This document shows positions 56,097 to 64,000 of a stretch of 64,000 nucleotides of DNA, one piece after another. Position 1 is the stretch's first letter, and each line of letters opens with the position of its first letter. The translations under genes and the position numbers were made by a program. The notes beneath the pieces were generated by a model. It had not been told where the DNA came from. It worked only from the letters and a program-made list of their open reading frames with translations, and did not search any database. Where the stretch lies: positions 5,069 through 69,068 of the forward strand of contig CAWBNC010000048.1 in NCBI GenBank assembly GCA_963789785.1, read 5' to 3'. This DNA comes from JAEULH01 sp963789785. GTDB lineage: Bacteria; Pseudomonadota; Alphaproteobacteria; Rhodospirillales; Defluviicoccaceae.

Positions 56097-56474
56097 ATGA
56101 CGAGACGGGCACGCCGGAACCACACACCGGCATTCAAGGCGAAGGTGGCGTTGGCGGCGATCAAGGGTGAGAAGACACTGGCGGAGTTGGCGCAGGTCTT
56201 CGACGTTCACCCGAACCAGATCACGAACTGGAAGGCTCAGTTGCTGCAGGGTGCGGCCGGGGTATTCGGTTCCGGTGGCGCGCACTCTGAAGTGGCGCCT
56301 GCGGTGAATTTGAAGGCGCTACACGCCAAGATCGGCGAGCTGGCGCTGGAGAATGATTTTTTGGCCGGCGCGCTTTCGCCGCTGGTCGAGCTGATCCGCC
56401 GCCACGTGCTGGCGGCCGAGCGCATCCACGGCGACGACACCACCGTGCCGGTGCTGGCCAAAGCAGGACGGTGA
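56097..56474 (+). pseudogene. Chimeric ORF: IS3-type orfA fused to IS66 TnpC fragment
   Basis: The 125-residue frame begins MTRRARRNHTPAFKAKVALA and DVHPNQITNWKAQLLQGAAG, the helix-turn-helix orfA of the IS3 (IS407-like) family, up to ENDFLAGALS. At about 56375 it changes without a break into PLVELIRRHVLAAERIHGDD and TTVPVLAK, part of an IS66 TnpC transposase. The junction keeps the frame. The fusion arose by recombination or deletion between two elements. Confidence 0.7.
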
Positions 56475-56718
56475 CCGGCCGGCTGTGGACCTACGTCCGT
56501 GACGACCGCCCTTTCGGCGGCCCGAACGTCGAGGGAACCGGTCCGCCGGCGGCGATCTATGTCTACTCGCGCAATCGCGCCTGGCGAGCATCCGCGCCGA
56601 CACCTCGCTGGGTATGACGGAATCCTTCAGGCCGATGCGTATGCGGGGTTCAATGCGCTCTATGAGCCGCACCGCAAGCCCGGGCCGATCACCGAGGCGG
56701 GATGCTGGAGCCATGCCC
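56475..56718 (+). pseudogene. IS66 TnpC transposase fragment, cut by the IS3 insertion
   Basis: In shifted frames the DNA continues TGRLWTYVRDDRPFGGP, then GEHPRRHLAGYDGILQADAY and AGFNALYEPHRKPGPITEAG, up to CWSHA, all from the IS66 transposase core. At 56719 the left inverted repeat of the IS3 element begins. The rest of IS66 is not found on the other side. Confidence 0.75.
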
Positions 56719-56778
56719 TGACCTTGCTCCCGGATTCCGGACCGGTCGGTAAAGTACTGACCGATCTGGAGGGATGTG

Positions 56779-57078
56779 ATGACGAGGCAGACGAGGCGGC
56801 GGTTTTCGCCGGAGTACAAGGAGCAGGCGGTTGCGCGCCTTTTGGCGCCGGGGGCGACGCAGGCGAGTGTCGCGGCTGAGCTTGGGGTGACGCCGGCGCA
56901 GCTGAAGACGTGGCGTCTCGAGCTGGAGGCCGCGGGCTCGGCCTTGGCGATCGAACGGCAGCAGGCCGAGGCGGGCGAACTGGCGCGGCTGCGCCAGGAC
57001 AACAAACGTCTGAAGGAGGAGGTGGAGGTTTTGCGCAAGGCCTCGGCTTTTTTCGCACAGTGGGCGGCGAAGACATGA
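56779..57078 (+). CDS. IS3-family transposase orfA
   Basis: A 99-residue protein with helix-turn-helix RRFSPEYKEQAVARLLAPGA and SVAAELGVTPAQLKTWRLEL, followed by a leucine-zipper-like LARLRQDNKRLKEEVEVLRK. The ATG at 56779 has GGAGGG upstream. Its TGA overlaps the orfB ATG, the arrangement in which IS3 elements use a programmed frameshift or coupling. Confidence 0.88.
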   Translation: MTRQTRRRFSPEYKEQAVARLLAPGATQASVAAELGVTPAQLKTWRLELEAAGSALAIERQQAEAGELARLRQDNKRLKEEVEVLRKASAFFAQWAAKT

Positions 57079-57713
57079 GCGCGAAGCTCGCCTTCATCGC
57101 CGCCCACATGGCCGAGCATGCCGTACGCCTGATGTGCCGGGTTCTCGGCGTGTCGCGCAGCTGGTTTTATGCCTGGCAGCGGGCAGCCCCCACAAGAGCC
57201 GAGCGCGCCGCCCGGCGTGAGGTTCTTGTCGCTGAGGTTCGGGAGATCTTCGAGGCCAGCCGGCACCGGTACGGCGCCCCCCGGGTTCACGCCGATCTTC
57301 ACGGCAGGGGACGACGGATATCCAAGCGAACGGTCGCCAAGCTGATGAAGCAAAACGGCATTCGGCCGCCTCGCGGGAAGCGCCGCGTGCCCATCACCAC
57401 CGACAGTCGGCACGCGCACGCCGTGGCGCCAAACCTGCTCGACCGTAACTTCGAGATCGCCGTCCCCGACACGGTGTGGCTGGCTGACATCAGCTACATC
57501 CCCACCGACGAGGGTTGGCTCTACCTCGCCGCGGTTAAGGACCTCGCCACGATGGAAATCGTCGGGTGGTCGATGTCGGACCGTCTCAAGAGCACCGTGT
57601 GCGAAGATGCGCTGAAGATGGCCATCCGCAACCGGCGGCCGCCGAGGGGTCTGATCCACCACTCCGACCGCGGGGTTCAGTATGCCTGTGGCGACTACCG
57701 CAAGCTGCTCAAG
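57075..57713 (+). pseudogene. IS3-family transposase orfB, 5' part
   Basis: The frame reads MSAKLAFIAAHMAEHAVRLM, RYGAPRVHADLHGRGRRISK and PDTVWLADISYIPTDEGWLY, with the first catalytic Asp, then RGLIHHSDRGVQYACGDYRK, with the second. It is cut after LLK by IS1634. The missing end is at 61014-61261. Confidence 0.88.
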
Positions 57714-59007
57714 CTCAACTTGAACAGTTTGGGCGTCGTTGCCGCTGAGGAAATGGCGGATTCCCGCGGTTTTCGGGGGGCGTGGGCCGGAAATTGACCA
57801 TAAATGTAGTGCCACGTCATTGGCATGAATAGCGTTGACATCGCTAGCTCAGAGATGCATGTGAGTAGTGCATTCTGAGAGACCGGCATGTTCTTCCGTC
57901 GCAAGACCGTTGGCGAGCGCACATACCTGCAGATCGTCGAGAACCGCCGCGATGGTGGCTCGGTCCGCCAGCATGTCGTCGCTACGCTGGGACGGGCGGA
58001 GGATTGGCTCAACGCCGGTAAGCTCGATCAATTGCTTCAGTCTGGCGCGCGGCTGAGTGAAACCGCGCTGGTGCTGTCCGCCTTGCGCGATGGCGATGGG
58101 CTGGTGGTCGACAGCCGGCGCATTGGCGCGCCGCTGATCTTCGAGCGTCTGTGGCGCGAGAGCGGCTGCCAGGCGGTGATCGAAGGGTTGTTGGCCGAGC
58201 GCCAGTTCCAGTTCCCGGTCGAGCGGGCGATCTTCGCCAGCGTCCTGCACCGTCTTTGCGTCTCCGGCTCCGACCGGGCCTGCGACAAGTGGCTGGACGG
58301 TTACGGGGTTGCCGGGGTCGAGAGCCTTGATTTGCACCATCTGTACCGGGCGATCGCCTGGCTGGGTGAAGAGCTCGCCGACCAGGACGGGCGCACCCGG
58401 GCGCCGCGGGCGACCAAGGACCTGATCGAAGAGCGGCTGTTCGCGCGCCGGAGCGACCTGTTCAACGATCTCGACTTGGTGTTTTTTGATACCTCCGCCC
58501 TCTACTTCCACGGCGCCGGCGGCGAGACGCTGGGCCGCCGCGGCAAGTCCAAGGATCACCGCCCGGACTTGAAGCAGGTGGTGATCGGCGTGGTCATCGA
58601 CCGGCACGGCCGTCCCCTCTGCTCGGAAACATGGCCAGGCAACGCCACCGACGTCCAGGCGCTGCTGCCGGTGATCGACCGCCTGCGCGCGCGCTTTTGC
58701 ATCGGCCGGATCTGCGTGGTTGGCGATCGCGGCATGATCAGCGCGCGCACGCTGGCGGAACTGGAAGAGCGCGGGATCGACTACATTCTCGGGGCGCGTG
58801 AGCGCAACGATGCCGAGGTGCGCGGGACCGTGCTCGCCGATACCGCTGCCATGGTGCCGCTGTCGATCCCCAAGGCCGCCGGCGCGACGACCGACATCGA
58901 GGTCAAGGAGGTTCTGGTCCGGCCCTGGGACGGCAAGGGAAAGTCCCGGCGCTATGTTGTCTGCTACAACCCCGAGCGCGCCGCCTGGGAGGCCGCCCAG
59001 CGGAGCG

Positions 59008-60314
59008 GAGACTGTCAGCAATTCCGTGCGGGGCCCGCTTTATCACGCCAAAGTAAAGCGGTCTTCGAACAGGATGGCGAACTGGGCCTTGGCCATGCAC
59101 CATTCGCGAGGTGGCATTTTCCACTCCTTTGCCGCCAGGTTCAACACCAGGTACAGGAGCTTCAAGGCGCTGTCGTCGGTGGGAAAGTGTCCCCTGGTTC
59201 TCACCGCCCGGCGCAGTTTGGCATTCAGACTTTCTATGGCGTTTGTGGTGTAGATGATCCGGCGCACCTCATCAGGGAACGCGAAGAACGGAATGACTTC
59301 CGACCAGTTCCGCCGCCAGGACTGGGCGATCGCCGGGTATTTCTTCCCCCAATGGCCGTCGGAGAAGTCTTCAAGGGCAGTCTTTCCGGCATCGGCGTCC
59401 TTGGCCCTGTAGATCTGCTTCAGCGTTGCCGCCACCGCCCGGCGGTCCTTGTACGAGACGAAGGCCAGCGAATGGCGGATCAGATGGACGACGCAGGTCT
59501 GGACCTGGGCCTGCGGAAAGACTGCCGTAATCGCTTCCGGAAAGCCCTTCAGGCCGTCAACGACGGCGATCAGCACGTCCTCGATGCCGCGACCCTTGAG
59601 CTCGTTCATGACCCGCAGCCAGAATTTGGCGCCCTCGCTCTGCTCGATCCAAAGGCCGAGGATTTCCTTGGTTCCGTCCGGCCGGACACCGAGGGCGACG
59701 TAAACGGCCTTGTTCCTGACCGTCCCTTCGTCGCGCACCTTGATCCGGATCGCATCGAAGAAGATCAGAGCATAGAGTGCTTCCAGGGGCCGGTTCTGCC
59801 ACTCCGCCACCTCTTCGAGCACCGCGTCGGTGACGGCGCTGACCAGGTCGGGCGAGACGTCGATCCCGTAGAGCTCGCGCAGGTGCCCCTGGATCTCGCG
59901 GGTGCTCATGCCGCGGGCGTACATCGAGATGATCTTCTCGTCGAAGCCGGGAAACCGCCGCTGATACTTGGCGATCAGCTGCGGATCGAAGCTCGACAGC
60001 CGATCGCGCGGAATATCGAGCGCGATCTTGCCCGTCCCGGTCAGAACCGTCTTCCTGCCATAACCGTTGCGGCGGTTGCCGTCACCCTCGCCGACGTCGA
60101 GATGATGATCCATCTCCGCGTTCAATGCCCGCTCGGCCAGTGCCTTCTTCAGCTCATCCAGCAAGCCGTCCTTGTCAAAGGCGGTCTTCGCATCGGCTCC
60201 ACCCAGAAGCTGGTCGACCAGGGCATCGGGAATAACCGGCTGTTTGCGTCGTGCCATACGATCTCTCCTCCAACTCTCATCGTTATGGCCTCACACGAAA
60301 TTCCTGACACTCCT
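59008..60314 (-). mobile_element. IS256-family insertion sequence with 8-bp target duplication
   Basis: The ends are GAGACTGTCAGCAATTCCGT (59008) and, on the minus strand from 60314, AGGAGTGTCAGGAATTTCGT. GCGGAGCG is repeated directly at 59000-59007 and 60315-60322. The element is 1307 bp and carries one intact transposase gene, so it is the youngest and possibly active member of the nest. Confidence 0.93.
59043..60257 (-). CDS. IS256-family transposase, intact
   Basis: A 404-residue mutator-type transposase: NAEMDHHLDVGEGDGNRRNG, KIISMYARGMSTREIQGHLR, ALIFFDAIRIKVRDEGTV with the first Asp, VLIAVVDGLKGFPEAITAVF with the second, QVQTCVVHLIRHSLAFVSYK, and TTNAIESLNAKLRRAVRTRG with the Glu. Length and motifs are complete. 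It is different from the IS256-type transposase at 28.2-29.5 kb. Confidence 0.95.
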   Translation of the reverse strand: MARRKQPVIPDALVDQLLGGADAKTAFDKDGLLDELKKALAERALNAEMDHHLDVGEGDGNRRNGYGRKTVLTGTGKIALDIPRDRLSSFDPQLIAKYQRRFPGFDEKIISMYARGMSTREIQGHLRELYGIDVSPDLVSAVTDAVLEEVAEWQNRPLEALYALIFFDAIRIKVRDEGTVRNKAVYVALGVRPDGTKEILGLWIEQSEGAKFWLRVMNELKGRGIEDVLIAVVDGLKGFPEAITAVFPQAQVQTCVVHLIRHSLAFVSYKDRRAVAATLKQIYRAKDADAGKTALEDFSDGHWGKKYPAIAQSWRRNWSEVIPFFAFPDEVRRIIYTTNAIESLNAKLRRAVRTRGHFPTDDSALKLLYLVLNLAAKEWKMPPREWCMAKAQFAILFEDRFTLA

Positions 60315-61013
60315 GCGGAGCGCGATCGTCACGGCGCTGCGCGAACAGCTGTCGCGCGGCGACAAATCCCTGGTCGGCAACAGCGGCTACCGCAAGTTCC
60401 TGAAGGTGGTCGGCGACGACCACTTCGCCCTCGACGAGGCCAAGGTTGCCGAAGAGGCAAGGCTCGACGGCTTCTATGTGCTGCGCACCAACAGCAAGCT
60501 GCCCACCCTCGAGGTGGCGATGCGCTACCGCGAGCTGTGGAAGGTCGAGCAGATCTTCCGCACCACCAAGGCCGTCCTCGAAACACGGCCGGTCTATCAC
60601 GCCAGCGACGCCGCCATCCGCGGCCACGTCTTCTGCTCGTTCCTGGCGCTGATGCTGCGCAAGGACTTGCAGGACCGGTTGCAGGCGGCCGAACTCGATC
60701 TTGACTGGCAGGACGTCATCGTCGACGCCGTCTTGTCGAAACCACCGTCGACCAGCAGGGGCGCCGCTTCGTGCTGCGCAATCAGGCGCCGGGCTGTGCC
60801 GGAGCCGTGTTCAAGGCCGTTGGTGTCGCCCTGTCGCCCCTCTTCCGACGCCTGGACGCGGAAAAAGCCACCGCGCCCACCGACCCGCCCAGCCAGAAAC
60901 CCCGCAAGCGCCGTCTCACACCCCGCAAACGTAGTGCCACGTCCACTGCGAAAAAACAAATCCGTCAACCGGATCAATAACTTCCGAAAACACGGTGTTG
61001 AAGTTGAGTCAAG

Positions 61014-61261
61014 CAAATGGCATCACAGCTTCGATGAGCAGAAAGGGGAACTGCCTGGACAACGCCCCGATGGAGAGCTTCTTCGGCGCTCTCAAGACCG
61101 AACTCGTGCATCGCACGCGGTTTCGAACCCGGCGCGAGGCGAAGGCCGTGCTCTTCGAGTACATCGAGGTCTTCTACAACCGGCAACGCCGCCATTCGAG
61201 CGTGGGATACCGAACACCCGCGCAGGCAAGGATCGACATGACCACGGCTAACGCCGCATAA
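61014..61261 (+). pseudogene. IS3-family transposase orfB, 3' part
   Basis: After IS1634 the frame NGITASMSRKGNCLDNAPME, SFFGALKTELVHRTRFRTRR with the catalytic Glu, and FEYIEVFYNRQRRHSSVGYR completes orfB and stops in TTANAA-TAA. Removing IS1634 and one TCAAG leaves the two halves one base out of frame (the expected LLKANG becomes LLKQM). The orfB may thus have been broken before or during the insertion. Confidence 0.88.
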
Positions 61262-61357
61262 CTGAACAACCGGCCGGTCCGGAATCCGGGAGCAACGTCA
61301 CACGGCTAACGCCGCATAACTGAACAACCGGCCGGTCCGGAATCCGGGAGCAACGTC
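61242..61357. repeat. 58-bp perfect tandem duplication at the IS3 right end
   Basis: The unit starting CACGGCTAACGCCGCATAAC and ending GGGAGCAACGTCA lies at 61242-61299 and again at 61300-61357. It contains the orfB stop and the right inverted repeat, so the IS3 has two right ends. Confidence 0.92.
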
Positions 61358-61622
61358 AGTATTCCGTCTGATCCAGCGACAGCCCATGCAGCGCCTGGAG
61401 CACGAGCATCCGGAACTTCAGCACCGAATCGAAGCCGGGACGCCCGCCCTTGGACAGGTCGCGCGGGCCGAGCGCCGCCGCCAACTCCAGCCGGAACAGC
61501 TCGAAGTCGACCGTCGCCGCGAGCTTCTCCAGCGGATCGCCGTGCTCGGAAAGCTTCCGCAGCCGATCCTCGAAATGCCAGAACCCTGCCTGCCGCAATC
61601 CCATAGCGATGCTCTCAATCAT
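61358..61622 (-). pseudogene. IS5-family transposase, N-terminal fragment
   Basis: The 88-residue stretch begins MIESIAMGLRQAGFWHFEDR and contains LSKGGRPGFDSVLKFRMLVL and QALHGLSLDQTEY, the N-terminal DUF772-type part of an IS5 transposase. It is cut at the IS3 border and is unlike the IS5 at 8.5 kb. From 61623 to 61914 I see no gene. Confidence 0.75.
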
Positions 61623-61914
61623 CCGCTCAGGCGCACGAAATCATGCTCTCGCCGCTAAATCCAGCCGGTTTCCGGAGGCGTCCAACTGCCTGCCACCGCG
61701 GCAGCAGCAGCGTAAACCTCAGACGCCCTTAGCCTTCGCCGGATGGTTACGAACCAATCGATGGTGCGCTCGAAAGCAGTTTCGAAGCCGAGAGCACCGC
61801 TCATTGTTGTTGGCGACAACTGTCAGCCGCGGACTTGTCTGTACGGTTCGTACCTTAATTGCTCCAAGCACCGCATGCAGCTTCAAGAACTCTGATGCTT
61901 CTGACTTTCTGGGA

Positions 61915-63521
61915 CGACATCCGTGAGTATCAGGAAGCGAGAAATCGCCATCAACGCCGATATGATGAGGTCAATCCGATCTCAACTCTTCCGCTTGGAC
62001 GGTTTGGCAACCCCTTGGGCGTTCCTCGCGAGAATGACGTTAGAAGCACACCACCGAAGGACGGGATTACCATCATGGCGCAGAGTACCTTCGCTAAGAG
62101 CGCGCTCTAGTTCCTTGGCGGGACGAGACATTGTTAATGCATCTTGATTGACAGGTGTGCAATGAACACCCTCCTGGACAAGCTGATTTATTAGCATAGA
62201 GGATCCCCACCGATCGTAAGCAATCTCTTGGACACTGTATTCGGCATGGAGATCTAGAATTTTATCACGAATAACCGCGTAGTCTACCACATTCCCTTCG
62301 GTTGCTACGAGGAATCCCTGATCACGCCATTCATGATAAGCAACCTTGTCTAGTCTAATCCTCTGCTGTATGGCCTCGTCTGGACAAAACGGGAACGACA
62401 AAAGCGTGTATCCTCCGTCCGCCCCCCGAAATACCACAACCACAGCTGTTAGATCCCTTGAGGTGGAGAGGTCGAGCCCGATTATGCATGATCGACCTAC
62501 TAGGTCATTCCTTCGAATTGGGGCTCTGCAGCGATCCCAGCTGCTCATGTCAAGCCATCCTACAAACTCTTCGATCCAGACGTTCAGATAAAGTCGCCGA
62601 AAGACGTCAACAAATCCGGGAGTATTGAGTGCCCGCAAGCACTGCTCGCGCAGGAAATGCCGAACTCATCGACTGATCGAGGCCGGGATGCGCTCTTGCC
62701 CAAACTTCCGGATCAGTCCAATCATCGTTCGGCATGGCCCCAAAAATCCGTATCAGCCAAGTCGGGTCGAAGACATTTCCGGCAGCAATATCAGCAGCGT
62801 ATTTGTGCATCTCCGCCGCTACAGATAAGGGATCGCCCGCAGCGGCTAGGTAGATGAACAGAGGTTGCTCCCTTGATGCAGAACAAGCGACCAACATCTC
62901 GTAGGCCTCACTAGACAGTCCTTCCTGCAAATCATCCAATACTGCGAACGAAACATCTCGCCCCGTCAAGGAAGATCTGGTTCCTGCAATCACAGAAATT
63001 CTGTTACACTTGTAAAGCACTTCAGTCGCACGTACCTCACAGACATCCTGCATATCCGCATTATTTTCGATCATCATTTTGATTATATTCATGCACGCGC
63101 CAGATATGTTATTTGATGGTGCAACAATACACGCCTCAGTATTGCGCTCTTTGTCGACTAGAAGCATATATAGCAATAAGGCTGCCGCAAAAGTTGTCTT
63201 GCCTGACTTCCTAGGGGCTTCAACCCATACATGCCTGTATCTTCGTATTCCGTCCGTGGTCTTGCGCCCGAATGCTTCTCTAACCAGAGCGGTCTGCCAA
63301 TCATTCAGGAGGAAAGGCTTGCCTGAATAGGAACCTTTTACATGTGAGCAAAATTTTTCTATGAAACGAACAGCTTTTCCAGCTTCCTCATGGTCAAAAT
63401 ACCAATGTTCATTTGAAGAAGTCACTTCGGCCACCATTGCTGGATCTGGAGGATGCCAATGAAGCCGATATTCCGAGGTGCCGAGCAAACAGACGCACGG
63501 AAGCCCAGCCCTCCTCCGCAT
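61915..63521 (-). pseudogene. Phage terminase large subunit, frameshift and premature stop
   Basis: The frame starting at 63521 gives YFDHEEAGKAVRFIEKFCSH, KPFLLNDWQTALVREAFGRK, the ATPase Walker A EAPRKSGKTTF and the Walker B region FAVLDDLQEGL. Near 62640 the frame changes to ALNTPGFVDVFRRLYLNVWI and then the nuclease part CIIGLDLSTSRDLTAVVVVF, with catalytic Asp residues. After KPSKRKS comes TGA (61982), followed in frame by DRIDLIISALMAISRFLI, the family's usual end. CGA to TGA would explain it. The region is clearly less GC-rich than the rest. Packaging motor of a tailed phage. Confidence 0.85.
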
Positions 63522-63939
63522 CCCGTACGGCAGGATGACGTCTCTTCATTACTGAGCCCTTGCAGGTTGTTGTTTTATAGTATCGACCCTCGCTCGAAAG
63601 GATTTGCTCCGCCCTTACGGTTCGGGCAAGAGCACTGCAATAACCGGCTAGCAAGGGTCGCATTCCTTCATCAAGTAGGCCGCGACGCGCCAATGTTGGT
63701 GCGATAGCGTGCCACTCGTTCAGCGCGATATGGTCAGCTAGGTAAGGCGGGGGTAGCGACGGATCCGCTTGGCGCTCGGCCGCCAAAGGCGCAGCACTTC
63801 CTAATTTGGCCGCGAAACATCGCGGCCTAACTATCTGACACATAGGGCCTATTTCTGCTCTAAATTTCTCTTTAACATGTCCCATGTCACTGCCGGAAAA
63901 CGATACTCTAGAAGCGCTTCGGTGCTTATGCTCTTGCAT
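63409..63939 (-). CDS. Phage terminase small subunit (P27 family)
   Basis: A 176-residue protein. The core LNEWHAIAPTLARRGLLDEG, MRPLLAGYCSALARTVRAEQ and HPAVRDAEEGWASVRLFARH is typical of P27-type small terminases that recognise phage DNA. It overlaps the large-subunit gene by more than 100 nt in another frame. The start may be the ATG at 63939 or the in-frame one at about 63882 (MGHVKEKF). It looks intact and marks the left end of a prophage packaging module that continues beyond the window. Confidence 0.8.
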   Translation of the reverse strand: MQEHKHRSASRVSFSGSDMGHVKEKFRAEIGPMCQIVRPRCFAAKLGSAAPLAAERQADPSLPPPYLADHIALNEWHAIAPTLARRGLLDEGMRPLLAGYCSALARTVRAEQILSSEGRYYKTTTCKGSVMKRRHPAVRDAEEGWASVRLFARHLGISASLASSRSSNGGRSDFFK

Positions 63940-64000
63940 GAGAGTTAGCCGCGCTTTCTGATGTAAGTTTTAAACGTGGTGGAGGAGTGGCAGGCTTTAC

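Larger units (their letters stand above)
57888..60980 (+). pseudogene. IS1634-family transposase interrupted by IS256
   Basis: The first part, MFFRRKTVGERTYLQIVENR to WEAAQRS (to 59007), holds LVFFDTSALYFHG, VIGVVIDRHGRPLCSETWPG and VVGDRGMISARTLAELEERG. After the IS256 the frame resumes exactly: AIVTALREQLSRGDKSLVGN, then RYRELWKVEQIFRTTKAVLE with the catalytic Glu. Removing the IS256 and one copy of its 8-bp duplication restores the frame. A further frame change near 60730 precedes the tail TTVDQQGRRFVLRNQAPG and the stop at 60980. Confidence 0.88.
57714..61008 (+). mobile_element. IS1634-family insertion sequence inside IS3 orfB
   Basis: The ends CTCAACTTGAACA (57714) and, on the minus strand from 61008, CTCAACTTCAACA are inverted repeats with one mismatch. 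TCAAG flanks both sides (57709-57713 and 61009-61013). The transposase gene is itself interrupted by an IS256 element. Without that, the element would be 1980 bp long. Confidence 0.88.
56719..61357 (+). mobile_element. IS3-family element split by a nested IS1634 carrying an IS256
   Basis: The left end TGACCTTGCTCCCGGATTCC (56719) matches the right end read on the minus strand, TGACGTTGCTCCCGGATTCC, which occurs twice because of a 58-bp tandem duplication (right ends at 61299 and 61357). orfA and orfB follow in the usual overlap. orfB is interrupted at 57713 by IS1634 and resumes at 61014. I see no matching target duplication around the IS3 itself. Confidence 0.85.

Overview
The window comes from a high-GC proteobacterium, most likely an alphaproteobacterium of Rhodospirillales type. 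The evidence is the long two-domain dCTP deaminase, the gluQ and panBC genes, the bo3-type oxidase operon and the general codon use; the genus cannot be named from this sequence. There are no rRNA or tRNA genes and no CRISPR array. Housekeeping and envelope genes alternate with insertion sequences, prophage relics and many broken genes.

Layout. 0-6.7 kb: end of a DUF1214 protein, a decayed outer-membrane-protein scrap, an ABC-F ATPase, a GH13 glycosidase, gluQ, a [2Fe-2S] ferredoxin, a frameshifted arfB and a SOUL-family lipoprotein. 7-9.9 kb: an AT-rich island hit by an IS1595-type and an IS5-type element, both with target duplications. 9.8-16.9 kb: dcd, panB and panC, then a badly frameshifted stretch (a phosphoribosyltransferase, an OMP-like lipoprotein, a possible GH71-like remnant) and a trypsin-like protease that appears to have lost its catalytic serine segment. 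17-25.5 kb: an acyltransferase, MgtC, a periplasmic binding protein and a SatP-type acetate transporter, then a minus-strand envelope cluster (DUF3015, DUF4105, lipoprotein hydrolase, DUF4410). 25.6-34.1 kb: a DNA methyltransferase relic, a patatin-like lipase, an IS256-type element, a decayed outer-membrane protein, a small lipoprotein, a FadL porin, DUF6134, DUF4142 and a YidB-like gene.

34.4-44.1 kb is the best-preserved and most interesting block. Nine plus-strand genes, nearly all overlapping, encode an internally duplicated membrane protein, a gluconate-dehydrogenase subunit-3-like protein, a GMC flavoprotein, a GH15 glucoamylase, a second membrane protein and CyoABCD. Together they read as a carbohydrate-hydrolysing and oxidising module wired to a quinol oxidase, but no cytochrome c subunit is encoded.

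44.1-48.9 kb: a prophage large-polyvalent-protein relic split by two IS630 elements placed head to tail of each other's border. 48.9-55.7 kb: a di-haem cytochrome c peroxidase, a DUF599 membrane protein, an IS630 scrap and a proVWX glycine-betaine ABC transporter. 55.7-61.7 kb: an IS graveyard containing a Russian-doll nest (IS256 inside IS1634 inside IS3). 61.9-64 kb: a less GC-rich prophage packaging segment (P27-type small terminase and a damaged large terminase).

Frameshifts occur even in biosynthetic genes (panC, dcd, cyoC). Some of them may therefore be assembly indels rather than real decay; this is flagged in the individual entries.
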